Assembly: GCA_900548365.1 (NCBI GenBank)
Contig: URKM01000003.1
Location: 1 to 64,000 of the forward strand
Reading direction: 5' to 3'
DNA: 64,000 bases
Source: an uncultured Collinsella sp.
GTDB lineage: Bacteria; Actinomycetota; Coriobacteriia; Coriobacteriales; Coriobacteriaceae
Below are positions 8,691 to 18,316 of this stretch, piece after piece. The first letter of the stretch is position 1. Each line of letters begins with the position of its first letter. Under the pieces are notes generated by a model, which saw only the letters and a program-made list of their open reading frames with translations, was not told the DNA's origin and did no database searches. Made by a program: the position numbers and the translations under genes.

Positions 8691-10169
8691 ATGGGTAAAC
8701 CCGGAGCCTTTCTCGACATCGATCGCGCAGCGTGCGCGCTGCGCCCCGCATCCCAGCGCGTCCGCGACTTCGACCCGCTCTACGTGGAGCTGGACGAGGA
8801 TGCGCGCCGCGCACAGGCCAGCCGCTGCATGAAGTGCGGCGTGCCGTTCTGCCAGACGGGCATCTCGTTCGGCGCCGCGCGCCCCAGCGGCTGCCCTCTG
8901 CACAACCTCATCCCCGAGTGGAACGAGCTGGTGTACCGCGGCCAATGGGACCGCGCCGCCGCGCGCCTGGCCCTCACCAGCCCTCTTCCCGAGTTCACCA
9001 GCCGCGTGTGCCCCGCGCTCTGCGAAGCCGCCTGCAACCTGAACGTGGTCGACGGCGAGCCCACCACTATTCACGATAACGAGCGCGCCATCTCGGACTG
9101 GGAATGGGCCCATGGCGGGCCCGCCCGCTTCGAACCCGCGCCGGAAGGTGCGCCGCGCGTCGCCGTGGTGGGGTCCGGCCCCGCCGGCCTTGCCTGCGCC
9201 TGGGAGCTCGCTCGCCGCGGCGCGCAGGTCGCCGTTATCGAGCGCGACGACCGCGCGGGCGGCCTGCTGATGTACGGCATCCCCAACATGAAGCTCGAAA
9301 AGAGCGTGGTCGGGCGCCGCACCAAGCTTATGGAAGAGCTTGGCATCGAGTTTCGCCTGAAGACGGACGCCGCCGACCCGGCGGTCGCGGGCAAGCTGCT
9401 CGACGAGTTCGACGCCGTGGTAATCGCCGCCGGCTCGCGCGCCGCGCGCGGCATCACCGCCCAAGGCGCACAGGGCCAGGGCGTGGTTTACGCTGTGGAC
9501 TACCTCACGGACGCCACGCGCTCGCTGCTCGAGAACGCCGTGCCCCGGATCAGCGCGGAAGACCTGGACGTCGTGGTGATCGGCGGCGGAGACACGGGCA
9601 ACGACTGCGTGGGCACCGCCGTGCGCCAGGGAGCGCGCTCCGTCGCCCAGCTCGAGTTCCTGCCGAAGCCGCCCTCGTCTCCGCGCCCGGGCGACGCGTG
9701 GCCCGAATGGCCCTGCGCACTCAAGACGGACTACGGCCAGCAGGAAGCCATCGACCTCATGGGCGGCGAGATGCGCTCATGGGGCGTCGACACGATCGAG
9801 ATCGCGCGCGACGAATCCGGAGCCGTGACCGGTGTCGTCGTGGTCGATCTGGACTGGAGCGCCGGCAAACCCCGACGCCTAGAGGGAACCGAGCGCACGC
9901 TGTCCGCGCAGCTGGTGCTGATCGCCTGCGGCTTCACCGGCCCGGAAGCGAGCACGTTCGACGCCTTCGGCGCGCTCGTCTCCGACCGGGGGCGCCCCCT
10001 GCCCGTCATGGAGGGAGCTTCCCACCGTTGCACCCCCAAGACGCAAGGCGCGCCCGGGGCAGCGGTCTTCGCCTGCGGCGATGCGCGCACTGGCTCCTCG
10101 CTGGTAGTCAACGCCATCGCCGACGCCCTGGCCTGTGCAGGCGAGGTCGCCCGCGAGCTCGCGCTGTAG
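8691..10169 (+). CDS. gltD: Glutamate synthase, small subunit
   Basis: A 492-residue flavoprotein that passes electrons from NAD(P)H through FAD and 4Fe-4S clusters to GltB. The N-terminal ferredoxin-like domain has the Cys set CMKCGVPFC followed by GCPLHNLIPEWNEL. The FAD Rossmann motif is VVGSGPAGLACAWEL (about residues 155-169) with GGLLMYGIPNMKLEK after it, and the NAD(P)H motif is VVIGGGDTGNDC. The C-terminal CGDARTGSSLVVNAI block closes the FAD site. Length and order of motifs are typical. It is the last gene of gltBD and converges on the second glnN. Confidence 0.97.
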   Translation: MGKPGAFLDIDRAACALRPASQRVRDFDPLYVELDEDARRAQASRCMKCGVPFCQTGISFGAARPSGCPLHNLIPEWNELVYRGQWDRAAARLALTSPLPEFTSRVCPALCEAACNLNVVDGEPTTIHDNERAISDWEWAHGGPARFEPAPEGAPRVAVVGSGPAGLACAWELARRGAQVAVIERDDRAGGLLMYGIPNMKLEKSVVGRRTKLMEELGIEFRLKTDAADPAVAGKLLDEFDAVVIAAGSRAARGITAQGAQGQGVVYAVDYLTDATRSLLENAVPRISAEDLDVVVIGGGDTGNDCVGTAVRQGARSVAQLEFLPKPPSSPRPGDAWPEWPCALKTDYGQQEAIDLMGGEMRSWGVDTIEIARDESGAVTGVVVVDLDWSAGKPRRLEGTERTLSAQLVLIACGFTGPEASTFDAFGALVSDRGRPLPVMEGASHRCTPKTQGAPGAAVFACGDARTGSSLVVNAIADALACAGEVARELAL

Positions 10170-10196
10170 CCTCAGACCAGGACCTCAGATCGCGAC

Positions 10197-10225
10197 CTCA
10201 GAAAGGGGACAGGCACTTTTCTGAG
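10197..10225. repeat. REP-like hairpin, copy c
   Basis: Arms CTCAGAAA/TTTCTGAG surround a GGGGACAGGCAC core in the same orientation as copy a. It lies 27 bases after the gltD stop, in the convergent gap between gltD and the second glnN. Confidence 0.7.
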
Positions 10226-10234
10226 GCGGACGCA

Positions 10235-10275
10235 AACAGGCCCAGCCCCGTGTAGAACGGTGCCGGGCCTGTCAG
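10235..10275. terminator. Hairpin between gltD and the second glnN (possible terminator)
   Basis: Arms ACAGGCCC/GGGCCTGT enclose an inner CCG...CGG pairing. There is no clear T run on either strand, so it may terminate weakly or only protect 3' ends. It is bracketed by the inverted REP-like copies c and d, exactly the arrangement seen downstream of the first glnN. Confidence 0.4.
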
Positions 10276-10292
10276 CCTCGATGCGATGAGCC

Positions 10293-10321
10293 CTCAGAAA
10301 AGTGCCTGTCCCCTTTCTGAG
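10293..10321. repeat. REP-like hairpin, copy d (inverted relative to copy c)
   Basis: Same 29-base hairpin as copy b with an extra A in the left arm (CTCAGAAAAGTGCCTGTCCCC...). It ends 4 bases before the stop codon of the second glnN. Confidence 0.7.
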
Positions 10322-10325
10322 CGAG

Positions 10326-12416
10326 CTACACGTAGAACAGGATGTCGTCGTAGGTGGGAACGGGCCAGTAGTCGGCGGCGACGATCTCCTCCATGGCGTC
10401 CACGGCGCGGCGGAGCTCGTTCATGGCGGGCACCACCTCGTGAGCGTAGACCTCGGCCTGGGCCTGCCCGTCAGCGATGCCCTCCGCCTTGGCGTGCAGC
10501 TCGTCCAACTTGGCGATGGACATGTTGATCGCGGTGATGCCCTCGCACAGCTCGTTCAGCGTCGCCTGCTCGAACGCCATGGCGGCCTCGGCCCCCGCCG
10601 CGCGGATGGTCTCCAGGCCCTTGGCGACCTTGGTGGCGTAGGCGGTGATCACCGGGCGGTAGGTGCGGCGCGCCTCGCGCACCATGGTGGTCGCCTCGAT
10701 GTTCATGAGCTTGTTGTACTTCTCGAGCTTCACCTCGTAACGGCACGCCGCCTCGGCCTCGGTGAGCACGCCCATCTCGGAGAAGAGCGCGAGGTTCTTG
10801 GGCGCCACGAACGCCGGCAGCGCCTCGGCCGTAGTGGGCAGGTTGACCAGGCCGCGGGCCTCTGCCTCCGCATGCCACGCATCGGAGTAGCCGTCACCCG
10901 AGAACAGGATGCGACGGTGCTCGCGCAGGTGCTCGGCGCAGTAATCGAGCGCGGCCTCCTGGAAGCCCTCGGCGGGCGCGCCCTCGAGCGCGTCGGCGAA
11001 GTCGCGCAGGGCCTGCGCCACCGCGGTATCCAGCACCATGTTGGCGTCGGAGACGTTCGCCTCGGAGCCCACGGCGCGGAACTCGAACTTGTTGTTGGTG
11101 AACGCGAAGGGGCTGGTACGGTTGCGATCCGTGTTGTCCTGCTCGAGATTGGGCAGCACCACGGCGCCCAAGTCGAGCGTGTCGGTGGTGGCATGGACGG
11201 ACGCTTCGCCGTCCATGATGTTCTCGACGACCTCGGTGAGCTGGTCGCCCAAGAAAATCGAGATGATCGCGGGAGGCGCTTCTCCAGCGCCCAGGCGATG
11301 ATCGTTGCCGCAGCTCGCGACGCTCGCGCGCAGCAGGTCCTGGTATTTGTCGACGGCCTCGATCACCGCGGTGAGGAACACGATGAACTGCAGGTTCTCC
11401 TCGGGCGTGTCACCCGGATCGAGCAGGTTCTCGTCAGAGGTGCCCAGCGACCAGTTGTTGTGCTTGCCCGAGCCGTTGATGCCCTCGAAGGGCTTCTCGT
11501 GCAGCAGGCACACCAGGTCGTGGCGGCTCGCGATGAGCTTCATCTTCTCCATGATGAGGAGGTTGTTATCCACGGCCTCGTTGAGCTCGGAATACACCGG
11601 GGCGAGCTCGTGCTGGCACGGCGCGACCTCGTTGTGCTTCGTCTTGGACGGGATGCCCAGGGCCCACAGCTCGTTATCGAGGTCCTTCATGTAAGCCGAG
11701 ACCGTGGGGCGGATCGCGCCGAAGTAGTGCTCCTCGAGCTCCTGGCCCTTGGCGGGCGCGGCGCCGAACAGGGTGCGGCCGCAGATGACCAGGTCGCGGC
11801 GGCGGCGATACGCCTCCTTCTTGATGAGGAAGTACTCCTGCTCGTCGCCCACGTTGGGAACGACCTTCTTCGGATGCTTGCCGAACAGGGCGAGCACGCG
11901 CTTCGCCTGGATGTCCAGGGCCGTCATGGAGCGTAGGAGCGGCGTCTTCTTGTCGAGCGCCTCGCCGGTGTAGGAGCAGAACGCCGTGGGGATGCAGAGC
12001 ACGTCGTCCTTGATGAACGCGGGGCTGGTGGCGTCCCACACCGTGTAGCCGCGCGCCTCGAAGGTGGCGCGCAGGCCGCCGTTGGGGAAGCTCGAGGCGT
12101 CGGACTCGCCCTTGATGAGCGCCTTGCCCGAGAACTTCGTGATGGCGGTGCCGTCGTGGTTGGGCTCGAGGAAGCTGTCGTGCTTCTCGCTCGTGATGCC
12201 CGAGAGCGGCTGGAACCAGTGCGCGTAGTGCGTAGCGCCGTGCAGCAGCGCCCATTCCTTCATGGCGTGCGCCACGGCGTTCGCCACATCGAGGTCGAGC
12301 GGCTCGCCCTCCTCGATGGTGGCGGCGAGCTTCTTGTACACGTCCTTGGGCAGCCACCGCTTCATCTCGTCCTCGGAGAAGACCATGGTTCCAAAGCGCT
12401 CGGTAAGATCAGCCAT
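10326..12416 (-). CDS. glnN: Type III glutamine synthetase (second copy)
   Basis: A 696-residue GSIII paralogue of the gene at 1783-3873, with the same length, start context ([10 protein letters not shown]) and family blocks ([38 protein letters not shown]). Long stretches are identical in DNA as well as protein. Differences cluster in about residues 545-680 (for example [10 protein letters not shown] against [10 protein letters not shown], and most of the segment between [15 protein letters not shown] and AMNELRRAV). The start is the ATG after GAAAGG. It converges with gltD, and its own promoter region lies in a 345-base gap toward the fucosidase gene. Two GSIII enzymes may be expressed under different conditions or keep each other uniform by gene conversion. 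Confidence 0.95.
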   Translation of the reverse strand: MADLTERFGTMVFSEDEMKRWLPKDVYKKLAATIEEGEPLDLDVANAVAHAMKEWALLHGATHYAHWFQPLSGITSEKHDSFLEPNHDGTAITKFSGKALIKGESDASSFPNGGLRATFEARGYTVWDATSPAFIKDDVLCIPTAFCSYTGEALDKKTPLLRSMTALDIQAKRVLALFGKHPKKVVPNVGDEQEYFLIKKEAYRRRRDLVICGRTLFGAAPAKGQELEEHYFGAIRPTVSAYMKDLDNELWALGIPSKTKHNEVAPCQHELAPVYSELNEAVDNNLLIMEKMKLIASRHDLVCLLHEKPFEGINGSGKHNNWSLGTSDENLLDPGDTPEENLQFIVFLTAVIEAVDKYQDLLRASVASCGNDHRLGAGEAPPAIISIFLGDQLTEVVENIMDGEASVHATTDTLDLGAVVLPNLEQDNTDRNRTSPFAFTNNKFEFRAVGSEANVSDANMVLDTAVAQALRDFADALEGAPAEGFQEAALDYCAEHLREHRRILFSGDGYSDAWHAEAEARGLVNLPTTAEALPAFVAPKNLALFSEMGVLTEAEAACRYEVKLEKYNKLMNIEATTMVREARRTYRPVITAYATKVAKGLETIRAAGAEAAMAFEQATLNELCEGITAINMSIAKLDELHAKAEGIADGQAQAEVYAHEVVPAMNELRRAVDAMEEIVAADYWPVPTYDDILFYV

Positions 12417-12644
12417 AAGGCGTTCCCTTTCATAGGTCAAAAAGCCGCGGCGCCGCCCCGAGATGGTCGGTCGATACAGACGCGCCCCGCGCTGCCTCGC
12501 GCCAGGCGCTACACCTCGCTCCCCGGTGCGATCGCGGCAGGAAGCATGCAGCTAAGCATAGCGGAGCCATCCTCAAACAACAATTGACAACACAGTTGGA
12601 AATCAAATCTTCCGCCGGCGTACGCCCTTTGGACGAGCGGGCCT
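12417..12644. other. Intergenic region upstream of the second glnN
   Basis: This holds the leader and promoter of the second glnN. Several small open frames cross it but none has a ribosome site or family resemblance. The AT-rich patch near 12575-12612 contains CAACAATTGACAACA. Confidence 0.4.
12555..12583 (-). promoter_or_regulatory. Candidate promoter of the second glnN
   Basis: On the minus strand TTGTTG and TATGCT are spaced by 17 bases about 140 bases upstream of the glnN start, in the only AT-rich patch of the gap. The match to consensus is moderate. Confidence 0.35.
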
Positions 12645-12686
12645 TCAAAAGCAGAAGGCCCCGCCGCTCCATGCGACGGGACCTTC
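12645..12686 (-). terminator. Terminator of the GH95 fucosidase gene
   Basis: On the minus strand, arms GAAGGTCCCG/CGGGGCCTTC (one mismatch) form a hairpin followed by TGCTTTTG, about 75 bases past the fucosidase stop codon. Confidence 0.55.
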
Positions 12687-12761
12687 ACGCTTGGTCCTTT
12701 ATCCGCGGGCATCCGCATACCGGCTTCACAAGCCGCCAGCCGGCACCGCGGGCATGACGCC

Positions 12762-15700
12762 CTAGCGCCTGCGGCGCGCTGCAGCGATCGCCGCGGCACC
12801 CAGCGCCGTGAACACCACGGCGAGGGATGCGGGGTCGCCGGTCTGGGCCAGACCATTCGAGGACCCGGCCCCACCGCCCGACGCAGCGTTGCCGGCGGCA
12901 TTGTTTCCACCAGCGCTACCGCCGTTGCCTTCGGCGTCACCGCCGCCGTTGCCGCCGGTATCGGGATCGGGGCTCGGCTCGGGTTCGGGTTCGGGCTCGG
13001 GATCGGGGCTCGGCTCGGGCTCGGGCGCCGGATGCTCCTTGAGGTTCGCGATGGAGGCGACCAGCTCGTCGTAGGCGGCCTTCAGTGCCTCGGCGTCATC
13101 CGACCCCGCGTCGAGCAGCGCCTGCGCCGCGTTGCGGGCGGCGGCGAAACGCGTCCACGCCTCGGGCTCGTACTCATCCTCGACCAGGCCCTTGCTCTCC
13201 TCCAGAACCTTGCGGATCATTTCGGCATAGTCCACACCCGGCTCGGGCTTGGCGGGATGGTCCGCCAGATTCTCAAGCGCGTCCACCAGCTTCTCGTACG
13301 CCGCCTTCAGAGCGCTCTCGTCTGCCGAGCCGTCGTCGAGTAGCTTCTGGGCCGCATCGCGGGCCTCGGCGAACTGCTTCCAAGCAGCCGCCTCGTACTC
13401 GGACTCGACCAGGTTCTTGTTCGCATCCAGAAGGTCGCGAATCTTGCCCGCGTAGTCAACGGCGGGCTCCTGGGCGCCCTCGTACGTGAACACGAGGGAT
13501 GCCGGCAGGGATGTAGCGCCGCTGTCGCTGCTCGCCACGAGCTTGACGGAGTACACGCCGTCCTTCGTCAGGCCGGACAGCAGGACCGACGCGGTGTCGA
13601 CCGTCGCGCTCTTCACGCCGTTCACGTATACGTGATAGCGCGTAGCGCCCTCGACGGCGTTCCACGAAAGCACGGCCTCGCCCTTCGTCTCGCTCGGCTG
13701 CACCGCCAGGCCCGTGGGGGCTTCAAGGGCATCCTCGGATGCAACGGGCAGGGTGTCGACCGCGCCCTCGACGCGCTTGATAACGCGGCCCGCCTCGTTG
13801 CGCGCATCGACGCGCACGACGTAGGACGTCTCGGGATCGAGGCCGCTCACGCGCGCGAGCACGCCGTCGACCACGATATCGGCCAAGGCGTCGCCCGTGG
13901 GCGCACCCTCGGCATCGGCTGCAAAGACGCGCACGCGATACGTCGCGGCATCCTTAACGGCGTCCCAGCTCGCGCAAACCGCGCGCGATTCGACCGCGGG
14001 GAATGCCAGGTGCGCCTCGGTGTCAACCTCGATGGAAGCATCGTCGATCAAAACGAGCTGCTCGCGCGCCTCTTTCAGCGATGCGGCGGGCTCGGCGGCC
14101 GTCTCGCTCGTAGCGTTCGCGTCGTTCATGACCTTCACCGCAGCATCGAGCGCCTTGCTATAGACGTCCCAGCTCTCAGCGGTGTAGGCGCCCTCGAGCA
14201 GACCCGCGCCCGCCTCGATCTGCGCCTGCAGCTCGACTTTGTTTGCCGCGTCGCTCGGCGCGATGATCTCGAACCAGTCGACGTTCGACTTGCTCTGGCC
14301 GGCGCCTGCGCGCGCGACGGAGGTGAGCTTGATGGTGTGCTCGCCGTTCTTGAGGTCGAGCTTCTCGAAGACCTTCACGTTCTTCTGGTCGTTGCCTCCC
14401 AGCGACAGGGCCTCGTTCACCACGGCGCCGTCGATCTCGACCTTGAAGGCCACGTTATCGTTGTTCAACGCCGAGTACACGCGGATACCCGTGCCCTCGA
14501 AGCGCAGGCTCACCGAATCGCCCAGGGTGTTGCTCTCGCCCTTGGAGCCGCCGTGGTGACCGGCCTCGCCCCAGCTGTACCAGCCACCCGTCCAGGTGAG
14601 GCGCTCATCATCGTTCAGGGTGCCCTTTGCATCCACGGGAGGCGTGCCCTTGCAGTCCTCGACCGCGGTGGACACGGTCCCGGCAGGAGCCAGGGTCACA
14701 TCGAGCGAGCCGGATACGTCGCCGCACGCAGCCGTGACCGTAAGCACGCCCTCGCCGCTCGCCGCGAGCAGCCCGTCCTCGGAGATGGTGCCCGTGGCAG
14801 AACCGCTCTTCGTGGCAACCGACCACGCGATGTCCTGCACGCGCGCGTCGGCAGGCTTCACGTCGGCGACCATCTGGAGCGTCGAGCCGTCTTTTGCCAG
14901 CAGCGTCATACCGTTCTCCGAACGCACGGTCACGCCCGTCACCGGCTTGGCAGACGTATCGATCACGTTGAATGCATCGAGCTCCACCTTCGCCAGGGAC
15001 GACGAGGCGTTCTTGGTGCCCGTCGCGCGCAACACGATCGTGTGCACGCCGGGCTCGAGATCCGTCTTGGAGTAGACGGTCTTCTGGCGCACGCTCGTCG
15101 CGGAGTAGGTGTCGACCCGCTCTGCCACGACCTTGCCGTCGATGGTCACCTCGTAGTAGCCGCGGTCGTAGTTCGTCACCGTGACGACCTCGATGCCCGT
15201 TCCGCGGAACGTGAGGCTCGCGGTCTCGGTGCCGGTCGGATTCTGCAGGTACTTGATGGTGTCACCGTAGTTGCCGTCGGTGCTGTTGTTCCAATTGGCC
15301 CAAGCGCCGCTGTAGATCACATGCGGATCTTGGTCGTCGACGCGGCCGAGCGTCTCGCACACGGCGGGCGCCTCCGGCAGCGCGACCGCTTCGCTGGCGG
15401 GACCGCGCAGGCCGTTAAGAATCGCCTGAACGCGGTACTCAACCGTTCCAAAGCCCGCGGGGCAGGCCTCGTCCGCGAACGTGGTCGTGGACACGCTGTT
15501 GCCCACGGCCGTCCAGTCGCCGCCGTCGACGCGGCGCTCAACGGTATAGAGGGCACCCTCCGCCACGGCATCCCAGGTGACCGTAGCCTCGCCCTCGCCC
15601 GTTGCGGCGACGGCGACGTTCTGCGGCGCGGCGGGGCGCTCGACAGCGGGAATCTGGGCGATCCGGTACGTACCGCCAGCGGTGGTATCGAAGCTGATGC

Positions 15701-18212
15701 GATCGGCGGAGAGCGCCGTGAACGCCACGGGGGCGCCCGCGCCATCCGTCACGGTGGCGAGCGCGGCATCGGGCACGTTCACCGTGGCCACGCCTCCGTT
15801 GTTCGACGTGATATCGGCCGTGACGAGCGCACCGGAAGCCCACGTCATCGCGACCTCGAAGTCGCCGCGTGCCACCAGACCCGTTACGCTACCGTGATCC
15901 CACTCGCTCGGCAGGGCAGGCAGCAGGTCGATGTATCCGTTGGAGCTCTGCAGCAGCATCTCGGCGATACCGGAGGTCGCGCCGAAGTTGCCGTCGATCT
16001 GGAACGGCGGATGGGTATCCCACAGATTGGGATAGATTCCGCTATTGAACAGGTCGCCGATCAGCTTGAGCGCACGGTCGCCGTCGCGCAGGTGCGCCCA
16101 CGTGTTGATGCGCTGGCCCATGCCCCAGCCCGTGCTGGAGTCGGTGCGCAGGTTCATGGACGTACGCGCGGCCTGGAACCACTCGGGCGTGTCCTGGGAC
16201 ACGAGCGTTCCGGGGAACAGGCCGAGCATATGCGAGAGGTGACGGTGGCCATAGCCCTCGCCCAAGGTGTTGCCATCAGCGTCCTTGTTGTACGCGTCCT
16301 CGATGTACCACTCCTTGATCTGGCCGTCCGAACCGATCTCGATGGGCGTGCGCAGGTTGTCGAAACGGTCCTGCCATACGGCGAGCACCGCCTCGTCCTC
16401 GCCCACCAGCTTGCCGGCCTCGATGGCATCGTGGAAGAGCTGCCACACGAGCACCTGCTCGTAGGTGTTCGTCGCCGTACGCGGACCCTGCTCGGGCGAG
16501 TACGCCGGAGACGAGATGTACTTGCCGTTCTCGTCCTTGATGAGCGTCTTGCTGTACAGCTGGGCCTCTTCGCGCAGGGCGGGGTAGATGTCGCTCTTCA
16601 GGAGCTCGAGGTCGCCGCTGTAGCGGTAGGCATCGTAGGTGTTCTGGAGGATCCAGGGCACGGCAGCGGGCGACCAGCCCCATTGGAAGGACCAGCCGGG
16701 GCAGGTCCAGCCGAACGGGGTGTTCTGCGTATGGGCCATGAAGCCCTGCCCCTGGGTGTCGCCCTCGGGAGTCTCGACGCCTGCATACACGGCGGCGGTC
16801 ACGCGACCGGGCTCGCGCAGGGAGTCCACGTAGGATAGCAGCGGCGTGGCGCACTCGGCGAGGTTCGTGGAGTACGTTGGCCAGTAGTTCATCTGCAGGT
16901 TGACGTTCATGTGGTAGTCGGACGCCCACTGCGGGTTGTTGACGTTGTTCCACACGCCCTGCAGGTTGCTGGGCAGCTGCGAGTCCTCACGGGAAGAACC
17001 CAGCGTGAGATAGCGGCCGTATTGGAACAGCATGGTCTCGAGCTGACGGCGCTCGGCCGCGGTCGCGGTCTTATTGCGATACGCGGTGAGCAGGTCGTCG
17101 GTGGTGCGCTCGGACACCGCGCCGTCAAAGCCCAGGTCGAGGTCCACGCGGTTCATGAGCGCGGAGAAGTCCTCGACGTGGTCGGCACGGACGGCGTCGT
17201 AGCCGCGCGCCACGGCGTCATCCGCCGTCTTCTGCACGCGCGCCAGGAGCTCGGCATCGGATTCACCGGTGCGATAGACCGGATAATCATTCTTGTAATC
17301 CGTCGCCGCTGCAACGTAGAACGTGAGGTCGTCGGCACCCGAGACTACGAGCTTGTCGCCCTGGGCCTTCACGTTGCCGCCGTTTGCCACCACCTTGAGC
17401 ACGGAAGCGTACTTGAGCTGGTTATCCTGCACCGCACCGGTCATGGTGATCTGGTTGCCCGATGCGCTGACCTTGGCGCCCGCCTGCTTGGACGGGAAGG
17501 TGATCTCGACGTTGACGCCCGCCTTGCCGCTCGCCTCGAGGCGGCCTACGACGACCTTGTCGGGATGGCTGGCGAAGAACTCGCGCGCGATGTGCCGGTC
17601 GCCCGCATCGAACTCGACGCCCGCGATACCGGTCGTAAGATCCAGCGAGCGCTCGTAATCGGACGCGGAGGCATTGCCCAGGTCGGTGTACTTCAAGTAG
17701 ATGTCGCCCCAGGCCTGATAGGCACCGTAGCCTTCCTGGTCACCGATGAGCTGGTCGCACATATTGGCGGCCTCGGTGTTCTTGCCCTCGGCGAAGAGCT
17801 GCTGAATGCGCTTGATCGTAGCGCCGTTGGCACCCTTCGAGACGTTGTTGCCGCCGTTGTAGTTCTTGCGGGAATCACTCGGACCGCCGGTCCACAGCGT
17901 CTTCTCATTAAAGGTGAGGTGCTCGGTCTGCACCTCGCCGTACACGTTCGCGCCCATGTCGCCGTTGCCGATGGGCAGCGTGCGCTTCTGCCACACATCG
18001 CCCGCTGCATCGCCGGCGGCCGACGCGGCTTCGTCATAGCGAAGCCTCAAGGGGTTGCCAACGGTCACGGCGTTCACCGTGACGTCGGGCACGTCGGCGA
18101 TGCGAGACGCCGCCCAGCCGACACCCGGAAGCGCCACGGTCGCCGCTAGGACCACCGCGGTCGCCGCCTTCAGGGGAGACTTCGCCCCCTTAATCATTCG
18201 TGCCATCTTCAT
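12762..18212 (-). CDS. Cell-wall-anchored GH95 alpha-L-fucosidase, multidomain
   Basis: A 1816-residue secreted enzyme predicted to release L-fucose (typically alpha-1,2) from mucin- or milk-type glycans. It has a signal peptide (basic start, hydrophobic [19 protein letters not shown]), then a GH95 module to about residue 830 with hallmark blocks [41 protein letters not shown] and [17 protein letters not shown]. Behind it come a fibronectin-III-like domain, two copies of a beta-sandwich module with [18 protein letters not shown] starts, a Big2-like Ig domain, more FN3-like units, FIVAR repeats and an acidic Pro-rich linker. It ends with LAQTGD, a hydrophobic helix and RRRR, a sortase signal. 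I chose the ATG over an upstream TTG on ribosome spacing. The GH2 gene upstream reads the same way, separated by a terminator. Confidence 0.92.
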   Translation of the reverse strand: MKMARMIKGAKSPLKAATAVVLAATVALPGVGWAASRIADVPDVTVNAVTVGNPLRLRYDEAASAAGDAAGDVWQKRTLPIGNGDMGANVYGEVQTEHLTFNEKTLWTGGPSDSRKNYNGGNNVSKGANGATIKRIQQLFAEGKNTEAANMCDQLIGDQEGYGAYQAWGDIYLKYTDLGNASASDYERSLDLTTGIAGVEFDAGDRHIAREFFASHPDKVVVGRLEASGKAGVNVEITFPSKQAGAKVSASGNQITMTGAVQDNQLKYASVLKVVANGGNVKAQGDKLVVSGADDLTFYVAAATDYKNDYPVYRTGESDAELLARVQKTADDAVARGYDAVRADHVEDFSALMNRVDLDLGFDGAVSERTTDDLLTAYRNKTATAAERRQLETMLFQYGRYLTLGSSREDSQLPSNLQGVWNNVNNPQWASDYHMNVNLQMNYWPTYSTNLAECATPLLSYVDSLREPGRVTAAVYAGVETPEGDTQGQGFMAHTQNTPFGWTCPGWSFQWGWSPAAVPWILQNTYDAYRYSGDLELLKSDIYPALREEAQLYSKTLIKDENGKYISSPAYSPEQGPRTATNTYEQVLVWQLFHDAIEAGKLVGEDEAVLAVWQDRFDNLRTPIEIGSDGQIKEWYIEDAYNKDADGNTLGEGYGHRHLSHMLGLFPGTLVSQDTPEWFQAARTSMNLRTDSSTGWGMGQRINTWAHLRDGDRALKLIGDLFNSGIYPNLWDTHPPFQIDGNFGATSGIAEMLLQSSNGYIDLLPALPSEWDHGSVTGLVARGDFEVAMTWASGALVTADITSNNGGVATVNVPDAALATVTDGAGAPVAFTALSADRISFDTTAGGTYRIAQIPAVERPAAPQNVAVAATGEGEATVTWDAVAEGALYTVERRVDGGDWTAVGNSVSTTTFADEACPAGFGTVEYRVQAILNGLRGPASEAVALPEAPAVCETLGRVDDQDPHVIYSGAWANWNNSTDGNYGDTIKYLQNPTGTETASLTFRGTGIEVVTVTNYDRGYYEVTIDGKVVAERVDTYSATSVRQKTVYSKTDLEPGVHTIVLRATGTKNASSSLAKVELDAFNVIDTSAKPVTGVTVRSENGMTLLAKDGSTLQMVADVKPADARVQDIAWSVATKSGSATGTISEDGLLAASGEGVLTVTAACGDVSGSLDVTLAPAGTVSTAVEDCKGTPPVDAKGTLNDDERLTWTGGWYSWGEAGHHGGSKGESNTLGDSVSLRFEGTGIRVYSALNNDNVAFKVEIDGAVVNEALSLGGNDQKNVKVFEKLDLKNGEHTIKLTSVARAGAGQSKSNVDWFEIIAPSDAANKVELQAQIEAGAGLLEGAYTAESWDVYSKALDAAVKVMNDANATSETAAEPAASLKEAREQLVLIDDASIEVDTEAHLAFPAVESRAVCASWDAVKDAATYRVRVFAADAEGAPTGDALADIVVDGVLARVSGLDPETSYVVRVDARNEAGRVIKRVEGAVDTLPVASEDALEAPTGLAVQPSETKGEAVLSWNAVEGATRYHVYVNGVKSATVDTASVLLSGLTKDGVYSVKLVASSDSGATSLPASLVFTYEGAQEPAVDYAGKIRDLLDANKNLVESEYEAAAWKQFAEARDAAQKLLDDGSADESALKAAYEKLVDALENLADHPAKPEPGVDYAEMIRKVLEESKGLVEDEYEPEAWTRFAAARNAAQALLDAGSDDAEALKAAYDELVASIANLKEHPAPEPEPSPDPEPEPEPEPSPDPDTGGNGGGDAEGNGGSAGGNNAAGNAASGGGAGSSNGLAQTGDPASLAVVFTALGAAAIAAARRRR

Positions 18213-18265
18213 GACCCTGTCCAACCTTTCGTTCCCCCAGCTGCTTGAGACAGGGGACTCTGAAT

Positions 18266-18301
18266 AAAAAGCGGGGGAAAGCGCGGTTGCGCCCTCCCCC
18301 G
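18266..18301 (-). terminator. Terminator of the GH2 beta-galactosidase gene
   Basis: On the minus strand a perfect CGGGGGA/TCCCCCG stem with an inner GCGC/GCGC pairing is followed by CTTTTTATTC, 16 bases beyond the GH2 stop codon. It indicates that the GH2 and GH95 genes are at least partly separate transcription units. Confidence 0.75.
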
Positions 18302-18316
18302 TTGCATGATCGTCGT

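Noticed and set aside
4023..9464. Very long open frame (about 1800 codons) antisense to gltBD
   Set aside because: It is the mirror of the real genes in GC-rich DNA, with Ala/Gly/Arg/Val-biased low-information sequence. gltB and gltD have unambiguous family motifs.
13632..16838. Long plus-strand open frame antisense to the GH95 gene
   Set aside because: Same kind of shadow; no ribosome site and no recognisable domain.
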